Positions 9,270-19,220 of a DNA stretch of 64,000 nt are shown piece after piece. Numbering within the stretch: the stretch's first letter is position 1; every line of letters begins with the position of its first letter. Source of the DNA: Clostridia bacterium (GTDB lineage Bacteria > Bacillota > Clostridia > Oscillospirales > Acutalibacteraceae); NCBI GenBank assembly GCA_017502085.1, contig JAFVVQ010000014.1, positions 83,500 through 147,499 of the forward strand, given 5' to 3'. Below the pieces are notes generated by a model, which saw nothing but the letters and a program-made list of their open reading frames with translations, had not been told where the DNA came from and made no database searches. Made by a program: the position numbers and the translations under genes.

Positions 9270-10505
9270 ATGCTCAAAAACGGGTTTTCTTACAGCTTTA
9301 TCCAGAAAATTGCTGTATTGTATCTTGTTATCTGGACCATATCCCCTCCCTTAAGTGTCGACCTGACCTACCGCCTGATTGCTCTCGGATGCGCCGGAAT
9401 CTGGTTTGCGATATGGTTTATCCGCGAAAACCCGATAACACTGGGCGCAGACCAGTTAATTTCGTTGGTATTCCTTGTGTTGGTTGTCGGCGTTATTTAC
9501 CTGGAAACAGGCAGTGTTTCCAGCATAATCAAGCAGATATCAACTTTTATGCTGATAATCTGCTACCTGATAAACTACTTCTACCGTGACAGATGGGATG
9601 AGCTTTCGGGTATTGTTCCGATTGTTCTCATTATCCTTTCGGTCTGGAATTTCAAGTCCGCCAATGCACTCGAGCTTGACCCGACCATCGCCCGAAGCCT
9701 TGTGCGTGACGATGAATCAACCTATCAATATCTTCGTCAGGGTATCGGCGGCTACAATCTGATTTATCCCCAGGTGTGCGTAAGTCCTCTTATCTTCGCC
9801 TGGATTTTCAAATCTTTCAAAAATAATAAGTTTTATTTCATAACGGGCGTTGTGTATGCCGTCAGTTTTATCGGTTTTATAGCAACGGCGGGTTACTCAA
9901 TTGCAATCGTTGCAACCGTTGTCGGTACAATAATCATGTTGTTTTATAAGGGTAAAAGCGGTATTGCCGCCTTTCTTGTATCAATCGGTCTTTTTATCAC
10001 CATTATGCTGATGATACTTTATGTGGATTCATTCCGTAATTTTCTGCTCGAATTCTTTGACGGCACTGCGGTCGCAAAAAAAATCAACGACCTTGTTTCC
10101 GTCGGCGAAACGGGAGAATCGGGTGAATCGATTCAGGTCAGAATAGATGCATATTCCGCCAGCCTGAAAGAACTTATCAGATACCCCATCATCGGCTCTC
10201 TGTGGAGACCCACCACTGCGGGCGGTCACTCCGCTTTTCTTGATACGTTTGCAAAATACGGATTATTCGGAATCTATGCATTCAGCAAAATTGCTTATTC
10301 CGTTCCGAAACATTATAACTCTGTATATGACGACAGGTTTATCCGTTCTGTTTCGAACGCAGTTCTGATTACCTACCTTTTCGTCACCGTGCTTGACACG
10401 TTCAGCTACAACTTCAACTGCATGGTGCTGATTATTGCCTCTCTTTTATTTGAAGACATTGTTAAATGGAGCGATTTGAAAAATGAAAGTGTTATGGACC
10501 GTTAA
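9270..10505 (+). CDS. Wzy-like O-antigen polymerase/ligase-type membrane protein
   Basis: Polytopic membrane protein of 411 residues with about ten to twelve predicted hydrophobic segments. A hydrophilic loop near 225-280 precedes GGHSAFLDTFAKYGLFGIYAF, which resembles the His-containing region of Wzy polymerases and O-antigen ligases. It would join repeat units on the outer face of the membrane. No Wzx flippase is visible in the window, while an ABC exporter is encoded 11 kb downstream. The next gene starts inside its last 23 bp. The family call rests on topology and this one motif. Confidence 0.75.
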   Translation: MLKNGFSYSFIQKIAVLYLVIWTISPPLSVDLTYRLIALGCAGIWFAIWFIRENPITLGADQLISLVFLVLVVGVIYLETGSVSSIIKQISTFMLIICYLINYFYRDRWDELSGIVPIVLIILSVWNFKSANALELDPTIARSLVRDDESTYQYLRQGIGGYNLIYPQVCVSPLIFAWIFKSFKNNKFYFITGVVYAVSFIGFIATAGYSIAIVATVVGTIIMLFYKGKSGIAAFLVSIGLFITIMLMILYVDSFRNFLLEFFDGTAVAKKINDLVSVGETGESGESIQVRIDAYSASLKELIRYPIIGSLWRPTTAGGHSAFLDTFAKYGLFGIYAFSKIAYSVPKHYNSVYDDRFIRSVSNAVLITYLFVTVLDTFSYNFNCMVLIIASLLFEDIVKWSDLKNESVMDR

Positions 10506-11751
10506 TCTGATCCCCTCCGCCGTTTCGGTGAAACTCGGTATGACCTCCGAGGTGCTTGGCGGCTGGGTTGAATCAATGGCGGCTCAGCTTGTCAGACACA
10601 GTGACGTGGAGCTGGGTATCGTCTGCAAATGTGAAAAGGAAATCAGCTTTTGCGAGGAAATTGACGGAATAAAGTATTTCAGTCTTCACTACACTCCCTC
10701 AACGTCACTCAACGAACTTGAGGCAAAATGCGATAAGCTGATTACGGATTATTCACCCGATATTGTCAACATTGAGGGTACGGAATTCCTTCACGCGAGA
10801 GCAATGCAGCTTGCCGCTAAAAAACGGGATATTCCCGCTGTTGTTTCTCTTCAGGGCATCCTCAACGGCCAGTATGCATACCAGTGCGGTCAGTTACCGA
10901 TTGACGATATGATGTTTTCCAAATCATTGACCGATATTTTTGCCGCATGGATAATGCATCTGCGCAAGACGAGATGGTACAAGCCGAGGATGCAATCTGA
11001 AAAAGAAATCATCGAAAACGCCGATTATATCCTGGGACGCACTACCTGGGACAGAGCGCATTCCTATGCACTGAATCCCAATGCCCGATATTATTCCTGC
11101 AGCCGCATTCTCCGTTCCCCTTTTTACGAAGAAGAATGGAGCGTTGAAAATATGCAGAAACATTCAGTTTACGTCGGCAACGGTTATAACGCACTCAAGG
11201 GACTTCATTTCGTCGTTATGGCTTTGCCCTATCTTATAAAAGAATTTCCCGACGTTAAGGTTTACGTTGCGGGATACAAGCCTTATCAGGATAATGACAA
11301 GCGTTCATTTCTCAAAAAAGGCTATGCCGCATATCTGAAAAAACTGATTTATGACCTCGGAGTTGAGGATCATATCGAATTCACGGGTCCCCTCAATGCA
11401 AATCAGGTCGCAAAAAAACTCTCGGAAGTCAACGCATACGTGCTTTGCTCCGCAGTTGAAAACAGTCCGAATACACTCGGTGAAGCAATGAGCGTAGGCA
11501 CTCCCTGCGTTGCCGCATACGTCGGCGGTGTTTCGGATATGGCAAAAGACGGTGAAGACGCACTGTTTTTCAGAAATGACGACCCGAAGATTCTCGCATG
11601 GAATCTCAAAAGAATATTTGACAGTAACGAACTTGCGCTTTCGCTTTCGGAATCTGCAAAAAAGAGAGCCGCATTAACTCATAATCCCGAAAGAAACGCA
11701 CAGCTTCTGATTGATGCATATACCGATATTCTCACAAACAAGGAGAAATAA
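10483..11751 (+). CDS. GT4 glycosyltransferase
   Basis: A 422-residue GT-B glycosyltransferase. The N-terminal domain has EVLGGWVESMAAQLVRH. The C-terminal donor domain contains YVGNGYNALKGLHFVVMALP and ENSPNTLGEAMSVGTPCVAAYVGGVSD, with the conserved EX7E-type glutamate region. It starts 23 bp before the end of the polymerase gene, with TGGAG upstream. It belongs to the same transcription unit. The acceptor and donor cannot be assigned. Confidence 0.88.
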   Translation: MKVLWTVNLIPSAVSVKLGMTSEVLGGWVESMAAQLVRHSDVELGIVCKCEKEISFCEEIDGIKYFSLHYTPSTSLNELEAKCDKLITDYSPDIVNIEGTEFLHARAMQLAAKKRDIPAVVSLQGILNGQYAYQCGQLPIDDMMFSKSLTDIFAAWIMHLRKTRWYKPRMQSEKEIIENADYILGRTTWDRAHSYALNPNARYYSCSRILRSPFYEEEWSVENMQKHSVYVGNGYNALKGLHFVVMALPYLIKEFPDVKVYVAGYKPYQDNDKRSFLKKGYAAYLKKLIYDLGVEDHIEFTGPLNANQVAKKLSEVNAYVLCSAVENSPNTLGEAMSVGTPCVAAYVGGVSDMAKDGEDALFFRNDDPKILAWNLKRIFDSNELALSLSESAKKRAALTHNPERNAQLLIDAYTDILTNKEK

Positions 11752-11752
11752 T

Positions 11753-12685
11753 ATGAGTTATGCCCCGATAATTATCTTCGTATACAACCGTGCTGACCAT
11801 TTCAGCCGCACCTATTCCGCACTTGCCGCCTGTGAAGAAGCAAAGGAATCCGACCTCTTCATTTTCTCCGACGGTGCTAAAAACGATACGGGTATCGAAA
11901 AAGTCAACGAAGTGCGCTCTGCGGTTGCATCAGTAAAAGACGCGGGTGATTTCAAATCCGTCACCGTTACCGAAAGTCCCGTCAACAAAGGACTTGCCGC
12001 CTCGGTCATCAGCGGTGTAACGCAGATTATCAATAAATACGGCAGAGCAATCGTGGTTGAGGACGACTGTGCGGTTTCTCCTTATTTTCTCCGTTATATG
12101 AACGGAGCTCTCGATTACTATAAAGACAACGAAAAAATCGGCTCGGTTGCGGGCTATTGCCCTCCGATTACCCTGCCCGATTACTATAAATCCGACGTTT
12201 TTGCCGCCCACCGTTCGTGCAGCTGGACCTGGGCAACCTGGTCTGACCGCTGGCAGAATATCGACTGGGAGCTGAAAGAATTCAGTGAATTCTGCAAATC
12301 CCCGAAACTGATAAAAAACCTCAATGCAAACGGCAGCGACAGATTTATGCGTCTCTACCGTCAGACAAAGGGCAACGGCTCATCATGGTCTGTCAGATTC
12401 GGCGCACATCTTGTCAGAAACGGTCTGCTGACGGTTTATCCGAGATACTCCTACAATCAGAATATCGGGTGCGATGAAAGCGGCGTTCACAGCAAATCCG
12501 ACGACGCGAAAAAAATGCGTGTCGACCTCTCAAAAGCTATACCGTTCCCCGTTTTCACCAACGTTGAAATTGACAGTCGCATTCAGAGGATAATGAAAAA
12601 ACATTATTCATTCGGCACGGTTTCGGAAATCAAGAAATTCATCGCAACCGTCTTAATCGTTTTAAAAAATCTTATTAAGGGTTGA
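11753..12685 (+). CDS. GT-A glycosyltransferase, GNT-I/HlpA-like family
   Basis: A 310-residue protein with a GT-A fold signature: APIIIFVYNRADHFSRTYSAL at the start, DLFIFSDGAKND, then AIVVEDDCAVSPYFLRYMN holding the acidic metal/donor site (EDD). SCSWTWATWSDRW is a hallmark of this bacterial group. An open frame continues 14 codons upstream, but ATG 11753 lies 7 bp after AAGGAG and gives the standard N-terminus. It probably transfers one sugar of the repeat unit; specificity is unknown. Confidence 0.85.
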   Translation: MSYAPIIIFVYNRADHFSRTYSALAACEEAKESDLFIFSDGAKNDTGIEKVNEVRSAVASVKDAGDFKSVTVTESPVNKGLAASVISGVTQIINKYGRAIVVEDDCAVSPYFLRYMNGALDYYKDNEKIGSVAGYCPPITLPDYYKSDVFAAHRSCSWTWATWSDRWQNIDWELKEFSEFCKSPKLIKNLNANGSDRFMRLYRQTKGNGSSWSVRFGAHLVRNGLLTVYPRYSYNQNIGCDESGVHSKSDDAKKMRVDLSKAIPFPVFTNVEIDSRIQRIMKKHYSFGTVSEIKKFIATVLIVLKNLIKG

Positions 12686-12689
12686 TTTT

Positions 12690-13676
12690 ATGCAGGAAAA
12701 TGCTTTGATCAGCGTTATAATTCCCGTCTACAACGTCGAAAACTATCTGGCGCAATGCGTCGAAAGCGTGCTTAACCAAAGCTATGATAATTTTGAAATT
12801 ATCCTCGTTGATGACGGCTCGACGGATTCCTCGGGCAGGATGTGCGACTGTTTTGCACAAAATGATATAAGGATAAGCGTTATTCATCAGAAAAATTCGG
12901 GCCCTTCAAAAACAAGAAACAACGGACTCTGCAATGCAAAGGGAAAATATATCTGTTTCCTTGACAGCGACGATTATCTTGAGCCCGATGCTTTTGAAAT
13001 GCTGATAAACACTGCAGAATCACATTCCGCTGACCTTGTATTCTTCGAGGCGCATTCCTTCACCGACGATGGCTCCGAAATCCGTCAGGGTTATACGGTC
13101 AAAGGCACGTACACACCGAAAAACGGCTATGATATGCTCACCGAACTGCACGGAAACAACGACTACCACTGCGCAGTCTATCTTCTGTTCATCAGCCGCA
13201 ATCTGGTTGAAAACAACAAAATCCGTTTCCTTGAATCGGCTTATTGCTCCGAGGATATGCTTTTCACTTATCAGATATATTGTTCCTCACAAAAAGCCGT
13301 TCAGCTCAAAGCTTCTCTTTATCACCGAAGATACCGTTCAAATTCCATCGTAACCTCGGCAAAGACCCAAAGACATTTCCGCAGCTGCAAAGCGGTCTAT
13401 GAAGCGGTCAGGGATTATTCCGATACCATCGGCAAAGCAGACGGTTATGTTGCAACCCGATACACAGTCAGATGCGCGTTCAATGCATTGGATACCTATA
13501 AAAAGATTCCGAAAAAAGACCGTATGACTTGCAAAGATGAGTACGTTGCGTTAAAGAAAGACATACTTTCACGCAACGCATTCGGCGATAAATCACTCGG
13601 ACTCCGCTGTCGCGGAAGAATATTCTGGTTTATTTATAAACTTATCGATAAAACAATCAACGTTTTCGGGAGGTAA
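12690..13676 (+). CDS. GT2 glycosyltransferase
   Basis: A 328-residue inverting GT-A glycosyltransferase. ISVIIPVYNVENYLAQCVES opens the domain, VDDGSTDSSGRMCD holds the UDP-binding Asp, and CFLDSDDYLEPDAFEML the DXD-type site. The C-terminal 100 residues are basic and helical without clear membrane segments. It starts 4 bp after the preceding stop and ends 3 bp before the next start. Confidence 0.92.
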   Translation: MQENALISVIIPVYNVENYLAQCVESVLNQSYDNFEIILVDDGSTDSSGRMCDCFAQNDIRISVIHQKNSGPSKTRNNGLCNAKGKYICFLDSDDYLEPDAFEMLINTAESHSADLVFFEAHSFTDDGSEIRQGYTVKGTYTPKNGYDMLTELHGNNDYHCAVYLLFISRNLVENNKIRFLESAYCSEDMLFTYQIYCSSQKAVQLKASLYHRRYRSNSIVTSAKTQRHFRSCKAVYEAVRDYSDTIGKADGYVATRYTVRCAFNALDTYKKIPKKDRMTCKDEYVALKKDILSRNAFGDKSLGLRCRGRIFWFIYKLIDKTINVFGR

Positions 13677-13679
13677 GAA

Positions 13680-14885
13680 ATGAGTAAGAAACAGCTTCTG
13701 TTCACTATCCCCGTTATGAAGGGCGGCGGTGCGGAAAAGGTTGCCGCATTGCTTCTCAACGAATTTAATAAAAACGGTTATGAATGCGAGCTGATTCTCA
13801 CAAATTCCTCTCGTGATGAATTCATTGACCGAGGTCTTGATTCCGATATCGGAGTCACCGTTCTGCGTGAGCATTTTGAAAAAAGAGGCGCTTTCGGCAG
13901 GCTTACGATTACCGTTTTCAGGCTCTTCGCTTCGCTGATTTGCAAAATTCCCGAGGCACTCGGCAAAAAAGTTCCCTCCGCCTTCGCTTATCTTTCGTTC
14001 GTCGCACAGTATTTCGATGAATACAAGGCTCTTCGCAGAATTATTAAAAATAAACCCGAAGCAGGTATAATTACTTTTCTTCAGCCATCCGCTCCCCTTA
14101 CCCTTCTCGCCGCAAGAGGTCTGCCGAACAAGGTTGTTGTTTCCGAAAGAAGCGACCCCTTCCGCATACTGAAAAAACGTTACGGTTTCAATTTCATCAG
14201 AAAATACTATCAGCGTGCCGATGCCGTTGTTTTTCAGACAAACGATGCCAAAGCCGCATATCCCGATAACATTTCAGACAAAGGCACCGTAATTTTCAAT
14301 CCTATAAACGACAAGCTACCCGAATGCTATCAGGGAGAAAGAGAAAAAAATATTACCACATTCTGCAGAATTTCTCACGAAAAAAACCTTACGCTCCTTG
14401 CCGAAGCTTTTGCTTTGTTCAGCAAAGAGTTTTCGGATTACCGCCTGAAAATCATCGGCGATGCAATCAACCCGTCCGAAAAAGAAGTTTTACGCCTTTT
14501 GAAAGAACGCATCGGCTCCCTCGGTATCTCCGATAAGGTTGACTTTATTGCATTCACCCCCGAGGTACATTCGCTGATTATAAAAGATATGATGTACGTC
14601 AATTCATCCGACCACGAGGGTATGTCCAACGCAATGCTCGAAGCAATGGCTATCGGTATGCCCGTTATCTGCACCGATTGTCCCATCGGCGGTGCAAACG
14701 CAATTATTGACAGCAGCGAAAACGGTATTCTCACCGAAGTCGGCAACGCAGACGAGCTTTGCGAAGCAATGAAAAAAATTGCAGGAGACGGTGAATTCTC
14801 AAAAAAACTTTCTCAGAATGCCTCGCAGATTCGCTATAATCTTGCACTTGAAAATATAGCCCGAAAATGGATGGAGCTGTTATAA
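13680..14885 (+). CDS. GT4 glycosyltransferase
   Basis: A 401-residue GT-B enzyme. The N-terminus FTIPVMKGGGAEKVAALLLN is the acceptor-domain glycine-rich loop, VVSERSDPFRILKKRYG lies at the end of that domain, and SSDHEGMSNAMLEAMAIGMP with CTDCPIGGANAII is the donor site. GGGAGG precedes the ATG. This resembles GalNAc/amino-sugar transferases of capsule loci, but substrate is not assigned. Confidence 0.9.
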   Translation: MSKKQLLFTIPVMKGGGAEKVAALLLNEFNKNGYECELILTNSSRDEFIDRGLDSDIGVTVLREHFEKRGAFGRLTITVFRLFASLICKIPEALGKKVPSAFAYLSFVAQYFDEYKALRRIIKNKPEAGIITFLQPSAPLTLLAARGLPNKVVVSERSDPFRILKKRYGFNFIRKYYQRADAVVFQTNDAKAAYPDNISDKGTVIFNPINDKLPECYQGEREKNITTFCRISHEKNLTLLAEAFALFSKEFSDYRLKIIGDAINPSEKEVLRLLKERIGSLGISDKVDFIAFTPEVHSLIIKDMMYVNSSDHEGMSNAMLEAMAIGMPVICTDCPIGGANAIIDSSENGILTEVGNADELCEAMKKIAGDGEFSKKLSQNASQIRYNLALENIARKWMELL

Positions 14886-16052
14886 ATGAAAAAAAAGCTT
14901 CTTATCGTTGCGCACCATATGACTGTCGGCGGAGTTCAGAAAACTCTGATTTCCGCATCAAAAGCTATCGACTATGACAAATATGACGTAACTCTCTATC
15001 TTCGCAAAAACCGAACAGATCTGCTTTCTCTTCTCGACGGCAGAATGAACGTTATCATAAATAAAGACCCGAACCGCTATTACAGAAAACCTTTTGCACT
15101 TATTCTTCAGGCGGCATCTGTGATTTCAAAGATTTTCGGACTCGGAAAAATCAACGGAATGCTTGAAAAAAAACTTGCCGATAAAATACGTGAAAAACAG
15201 ATGGAATACGAACAGAAAACGTATTTTACCGATAAGAAATTCGATATTGCCGTAGCTTACGTGCAGGGCTACACCGCACTTTTCGTCGACAGATACGTTC
15301 AAGCTGATAAGAAAATACTGTTTTTCCACACAAGCAAGGACGAGCTTCACGAAATGCATTGCGGTATCCTCCCCCGTTTTGACAGAATTGCCGCTCTGCA
15401 TAACGAACAGAAATCGCTTATCGGCGAATGGTATCCCGACGTGAAAGACAGAATAATGATCGTTGAGAATTTTACAGACAAAGAAACCGTCACCGAAATG
15501 AGCAAAGAATTTTCACCCGACGTTCCCGATAGCAAAACCGTTCTTTGCTCCTGCGGAAGATTCGCACCCGTCAAGGGTCTTGACCTCGCCGTTAAAACCG
15601 CAAAAATCCTCAGAGACAACGGCACGGATTTTATCTGGTATTTCGTCGGCGACGGTCCCGAAAGAAGCAGACTTGAAAAAATGATTGCAGATTGCAATCT
15701 TGAAAATAACATTATAATCACGGGTATGCAGAAAAATCCCTATCCCTATATGGCGGCTTGTGATATATACGTTCAGCCCTCATATGAAGAAGCAATGCCT
15801 GTAACAATTCTCGAGGCTCACCGCCTGAACAAGCCCGTTGTCACTACCGCAACGGTGGGCGGAAAAAAACTGGTTGAAAATGAAAAAAACGGCATTGTCA
15901 CTGACATAACCGCTGACTCTCTTGCCGACGGAATTGTTGAATTGATTGAAAACAACAGACTTTATTCTGAAATTACCGACAATCTGGAATCGGTCGATTA
16001 CTCAACGGATTTTGAAAAATATAAAACTCAGTGGCAGAACATTCTGAACTGA
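14886..16052 (+). CDS. GT4 glycosyltransferase
   Basis: A 388-residue GT-B glycosyltransferase that begins directly after the preceding stop codon. Motifs: HHMTVGGVQKTLISASKAI (acceptor-side loop), CSCGRFAPVKGLDLAVKTAK, FVGDGPERSRLEKMI and VQPSYEEAMPVTILEAHRLN, the last with the EX7E-type donor site. It is probably translationally coupled to its upstream neighbour. Donor and linkage unknown. Confidence 0.9.
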   Translation: MKKKLLIVAHHMTVGGVQKTLISASKAIDYDKYDVTLYLRKNRTDLLSLLDGRMNVIINKDPNRYYRKPFALILQAASVISKIFGLGKINGMLEKKLADKIREKQMEYEQKTYFTDKKFDIAVAYVQGYTALFVDRYVQADKKILFFHTSKDELHEMHCGILPRFDRIAALHNEQKSLIGEWYPDVKDRIMIVENFTDKETVTEMSKEFSPDVPDSKTVLCSCGRFAPVKGLDLAVKTAKILRDNGTDFIWYFVGDGPERSRLEKMIADCNLENNIIITGMQKNPYPYMAACDIYVQPSYEEAMPVTILEAHRLNKPVVTTATVGGKKLVENEKNGIVTDITADSLADGIVELIENNRLYSEITDNLESVDYSTDFEKYKTQWQNILN

Positions 16053-16070
16053 GTTACGGAGGTGAAGCAA

Positions 16071-17126
16071 TTGAAATTCAGCATTCTTGTTCCCGTATAT
16101 AACGTGGAAAAATATCTTGAGCAATGCGTTGATTCGTTGCTTGACCAGACTTATACGGATGAATATGAAATCATTCTCGTTGATGACGGCTCAACGGATT
16201 CCTCGGGCAGAATCTGTGACGGATATGCAGAGAGATTTCCCGATAAGGTCAAGGTAATTCATAAGAAAAACGGAGGCCATACCTCTGCGCGACTTGAAGC
16301 TGTCAAAAACGCAAACGGTGAATACTGCCTTTTCTGCGACTCGGATGATTTCGTCGAAAAGACTCTTCTTGAAAAAATTTCCGATGCAACCGATAAATAC
16401 GATGCACCCGATCTGATCGCATATTCTTTTAATTATTTCAGAAATAATCGGTTCTGTAAGAAAAAAGAAACCCTGTCGGATTCCGACAGATTATATCAGG
16501 GCAACGGTAAAAAAGAGCTTTACGAGGCACTCATTTCAACGCCTCTGCTCAATTCGCTTTGCACAAAAGCGGTCAGAACTTCAATATTGAAAAGCGACCC
16601 CACGGATTATAAAAAAATCTACGGCAAAGCTCTTGCCGAAGATGCTTTTGTTTCGGTTTATCTGATTACCGAAGCTGAAAAAACCGTTTTTATAAACGAG
16701 CATCTGTATAACTACAGAACAGTCAGCGGAAGCATTACAAACAGCTTCAGCCCCGAATCCCTGAACAAAAAAAATACGCTCTTTTTATACGACCGTTTCA
16801 TAGAGTATCTCCCCCGTTGGGGAATGGATACAGAAGAATACCGTCAGAAGTTAAACGCCCGTTGGCTGAACGAAACGATGTACACGTTCAGTCAGTATTA
16901 CGAAAATGCGATGGATTCAAAAAACAGAAAAGCCGTTCTCTGCTATGACTGGAGTTCAATGCTTCCCGATGAGGTGCGTTCGGGTAAATCAAATCCCTAT
17001 GAAAACAAGGTATACAGAGAAATATATAACAATCTTATCGACAAAAAATTTTACCGCATAAAAATCCGATTCCTGAAGAAAAAAATCAGAAAGCTCATCA
17101 AAAAGCTTCTCGGAGGAAACAAATGA
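16071..17126 (+). CDS. GT2 glycosyltransferase
   Basis: A 351-residue GT-A glycosyltransferase. FSILVPVYNVEKYLEQCVDS, VDDGSTDSSGRICDGYAE and CDSDDFVEKTLLEKI are the standard blocks. I choose TTG at 16071, 8 bp after GGAGG (16058-16062), over GTG 16062, which lies inside the ribosome site. The C-terminus is strongly basic (RIKIRFLKKKIRKLIKKLL), possibly a peripheral membrane contact. The stop overlaps the next start (ATGA). Confidence 0.9.
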   Translation: MKFSILVPVYNVEKYLEQCVDSLLDQTYTDEYEIILVDDGSTDSSGRICDGYAERFPDKVKVIHKKNGGHTSARLEAVKNANGEYCLFCDSDDFVEKTLLEKISDATDKYDAPDLIAYSFNYFRNNRFCKKKETLSDSDRLYQGNGKKELYEALISTPLLNSLCTKAVRTSILKSDPTDYKKIYGKALAEDAFVSVYLITEAEKTVFINEHLYNYRTVSGSITNSFSPESLNKKNTLFLYDRFIEYLPRWGMDTEEYRQKLNARWLNETMYTFSQYYENAMDSKNRKAVLCYDWSSMLPDEVRSGKSNPYENKVYREIYNNLIDKKFYRIKIRFLKKKIRKLIKKLLGGNK

Positions 17127-18148
17127 AAATAAGTATTGTGGTTCCCGTTTTCAACTGTGAGAAATATCTCAGCGAATGCATTGAATCCGTTATTAACCAA
17201 TCGGACAACCGCTGGGAGCTTATACTCGTAAACGACGGCTCAACCGACAAATCAGCTGAAATCCTCGACTCATATGCCGAAAAATATCCCGACAGAATAT
17301 CGGTTTTTCACAAGCAAAACGAGGGGCAGTTCCTCACAAGAAAATACGGCACCCTGAATTGCTCGGGTGACTATATCAGCTTTCTCGATGCAGATGATAT
17401 TCTTGAATCGGATTACGTTGAAGTCCTTACTCGCAATATCGAAAAATACTCTTATCCCGATTCCGTCTGCTTCGGTTTCGTTCAGTTCGGAAACGGTGAA
17501 ACGAAAGAAAAAAAGATTACCGACAGTACAATGCTTTTCCTTTCAGCCGAAGAACGCAAAACCGTTTACAACAGGATCGTTGACGGAAGTCTTCCCGGTT
17601 CCCTGTGGTCAAAATCATTCAGAAAAAACCTCATCCTCAACAGCTTTCCCGATGAGGAATTTGTCAAAAACAAGCGTTTCGCAGAGGATGCATACCATTC
17701 ATTTGATTTGCTTGCGAAATCGGAGTCGGTTTTATTCATTGACAAACTACTATACCGTTACAGAAACAACGAACAAGGCTTTTCGCAGGGTTTCGAGAGC
17801 CGGAGTCCCGACTATTTCAACTCAAAGTATCTTTATGAACTGATTGAAAACAACCTTGAGATTATGGGTATCGACTCACCCGAATCGAGGTCTGCTCTCT
17901 ATGAGCGGAATTTCAATGAAACCGTTTATTTTATGATCAGATATCTTCGTGCCTCAAAGAAATCAATACGAAAAATCGAAATCATCCGCTTCGATTGGAG
18001 CACCTATCTGCTTGAAGGCACTCTTGAACAGCTCCGCAACGGTGCAAAATACAACAAAGCATACCTTAATATATGGCGATCCTTTGAAGAAAAGAAAATT
18101 CCGAAAATACTGTTTAAAGAAAGATTCAGAAAAATTGCAGGGTGGTAA
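17123..18148 (+). CDS. GT2 glycosyltransferase
   Basis: A 341-residue GT-A glycosyltransferase, related to the preceding gene in length and layout (ISIVVPVFNCEKYLSECIES, NDGSTDKSAEILDSYAEKYP, SFLDADDILESDYVEVL). The shared C-terminal pattern ending in a basic helix suggests a tandem duplication of 16071-17126 followed by divergence. A strong GGAGG precedes ATG 17123 with a 4-bp overlap. Confidence 0.9.
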   Translation: MKISIVVPVFNCEKYLSECIESVINQSDNRWELILVNDGSTDKSAEILDSYAEKYPDRISVFHKQNEGQFLTRKYGTLNCSGDYISFLDADDILESDYVEVLTRNIEKYSYPDSVCFGFVQFGNGETKEKKITDSTMLFLSAEERKTVYNRIVDGSLPGSLWSKSFRKNLILNSFPDEEFVKNKRFAEDAYHSFDLLAKSESVLFIDKLLYRYRNNEQGFSQGFESRSPDYFNSKYLYELIENNLEIMGIDSPESRSALYERNFNETVYFMIRYLRASKKSIRKIEIIRFDWSTYLLEGTLEQLRNGAKYNKAYLNIWRSFEEKKIPKILFKERFRKIAGW

Positions 18149-18150
18149 AA

Positions 18151-19167
18151 ATGGATTTTAAAAAAGGTCTGATATCGGTCATTATGAGCAACTACAATAC
18201 GCCCGAAGAATACCTTCGGAATGCTGTTGAAAGCGTTCTCAATCAGACTTATGCCGACTTCGAATTCATCATCGTCGATGACTGCTCAACCGATAATTCC
18301 CTTGAAATAATTGAATCTTACAATGATCCCCGAATCGTTATCATAAAAAATGAAGTCAATATGGGCATAACGAAGTCGCTCAACCGTGCACTCGGATCAG
18401 CAAACGGTGAATACGTTGCGCGAATGGATGCCGACGATATCTGTCTGCCCGAAAGATTCAGAAAACAGACAGAATTTCTGAATGCTCACCCCGATACGGT
18501 AGTCTGCGGTACGTGGGTCGAACTGTTCGGAAACGGAGCAGATGCCCTGAAAGAGAATAAATCCTGCAAAATTCTTCCTCAAAAAGAATTGCTCCGCATA
18601 AATCTGCTTTTCGGCAATCATCTGAACATAATCCATCCCACGGCAATGTTCAATCACCGATTGCTGAAAGAATCGGGAATCACCTACAATGAAAAATATA
18701 TTTACGCCCAGGATTACAGAATGTGGGCTGAATGCGCAAAAATCGGCGAACTCGCAAACGTTCCCGAAATCCTTTTCAGATACAGAATACACAATAAAGC
18801 GGTATCCTCCGATAAAAAAAGCGCCCAGACAGAGTGCGCAAAAAACATTATGGCAGAGCAACTGTCATGGCTCGGTCTCGAACTCCCCGATGATTGGGAG
18901 AACGTGCATCACGGTCTGCTTACAGGCAGAAAACCGTTCGATATCAGATACAAAAAATGGATAAAAACAATCATTTCCGCTAACAGAAAGCATAAGGTTT
19001 TCAACCACGGAATGCTTAAAGATATACTCTGGAGAAAATGGGCGGAAATTTCATATTTTGCTATGGCAAAACAAAAAAATCCGTTTAACTTTTTCAGAAT
19101 ATTGTTCGGAATCCCGATTAAATACTGGAACGTTATTCTCAAAATAAGAAATCAAAGAGCAGTTTAA
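18151..19167 (+). CDS. GT2 glycosyltransferase
   Basis: A 338-residue GT-A glycosyltransferase: ISVIMSNYNTPEEYLRNAVE, VDDCSTDNSLEIIESYNDPR, then ARMDADDICLPERFRKQTEF, in which MDADD is the metal/donor site typical of the subgroup adding rhamnose or amino sugars. I place the start at ATG 18151 behind AGGGTGG; a GTG at 18142 is in frame but overlaps the ribosome site. It is the last gene before an AT-rich stretch. Confidence 0.9.
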   Translation: MDFKKGLISVIMSNYNTPEEYLRNAVESVLNQTYADFEFIIVDDCSTDNSLEIIESYNDPRIVIIKNEVNMGITKSLNRALGSANGEYVARMDADDICLPERFRKQTEFLNAHPDTVVCGTWVELFGNGADALKENKSCKILPQKELLRINLLFGNHLNIIHPTAMFNHRLLKESGITYNEKYIYAQDYRMWAECAKIGELANVPEILFRYRIHNKAVSSDKKSAQTECAKNIMAEQLSWLGLELPDDWENVHHGLLTGRKPFDIRYKKWIKTIISANRKHKVFNHGMLKDILWRKWAEISYFAMAKQKNPFNFFRILFGIPIKYWNVILKIRNQRAV

Positions 19168-19220
19168 AAATTATATAAATAACATTTCGGTTATATTAAA
19201 CGGCAAAAGGAGGAACACTC

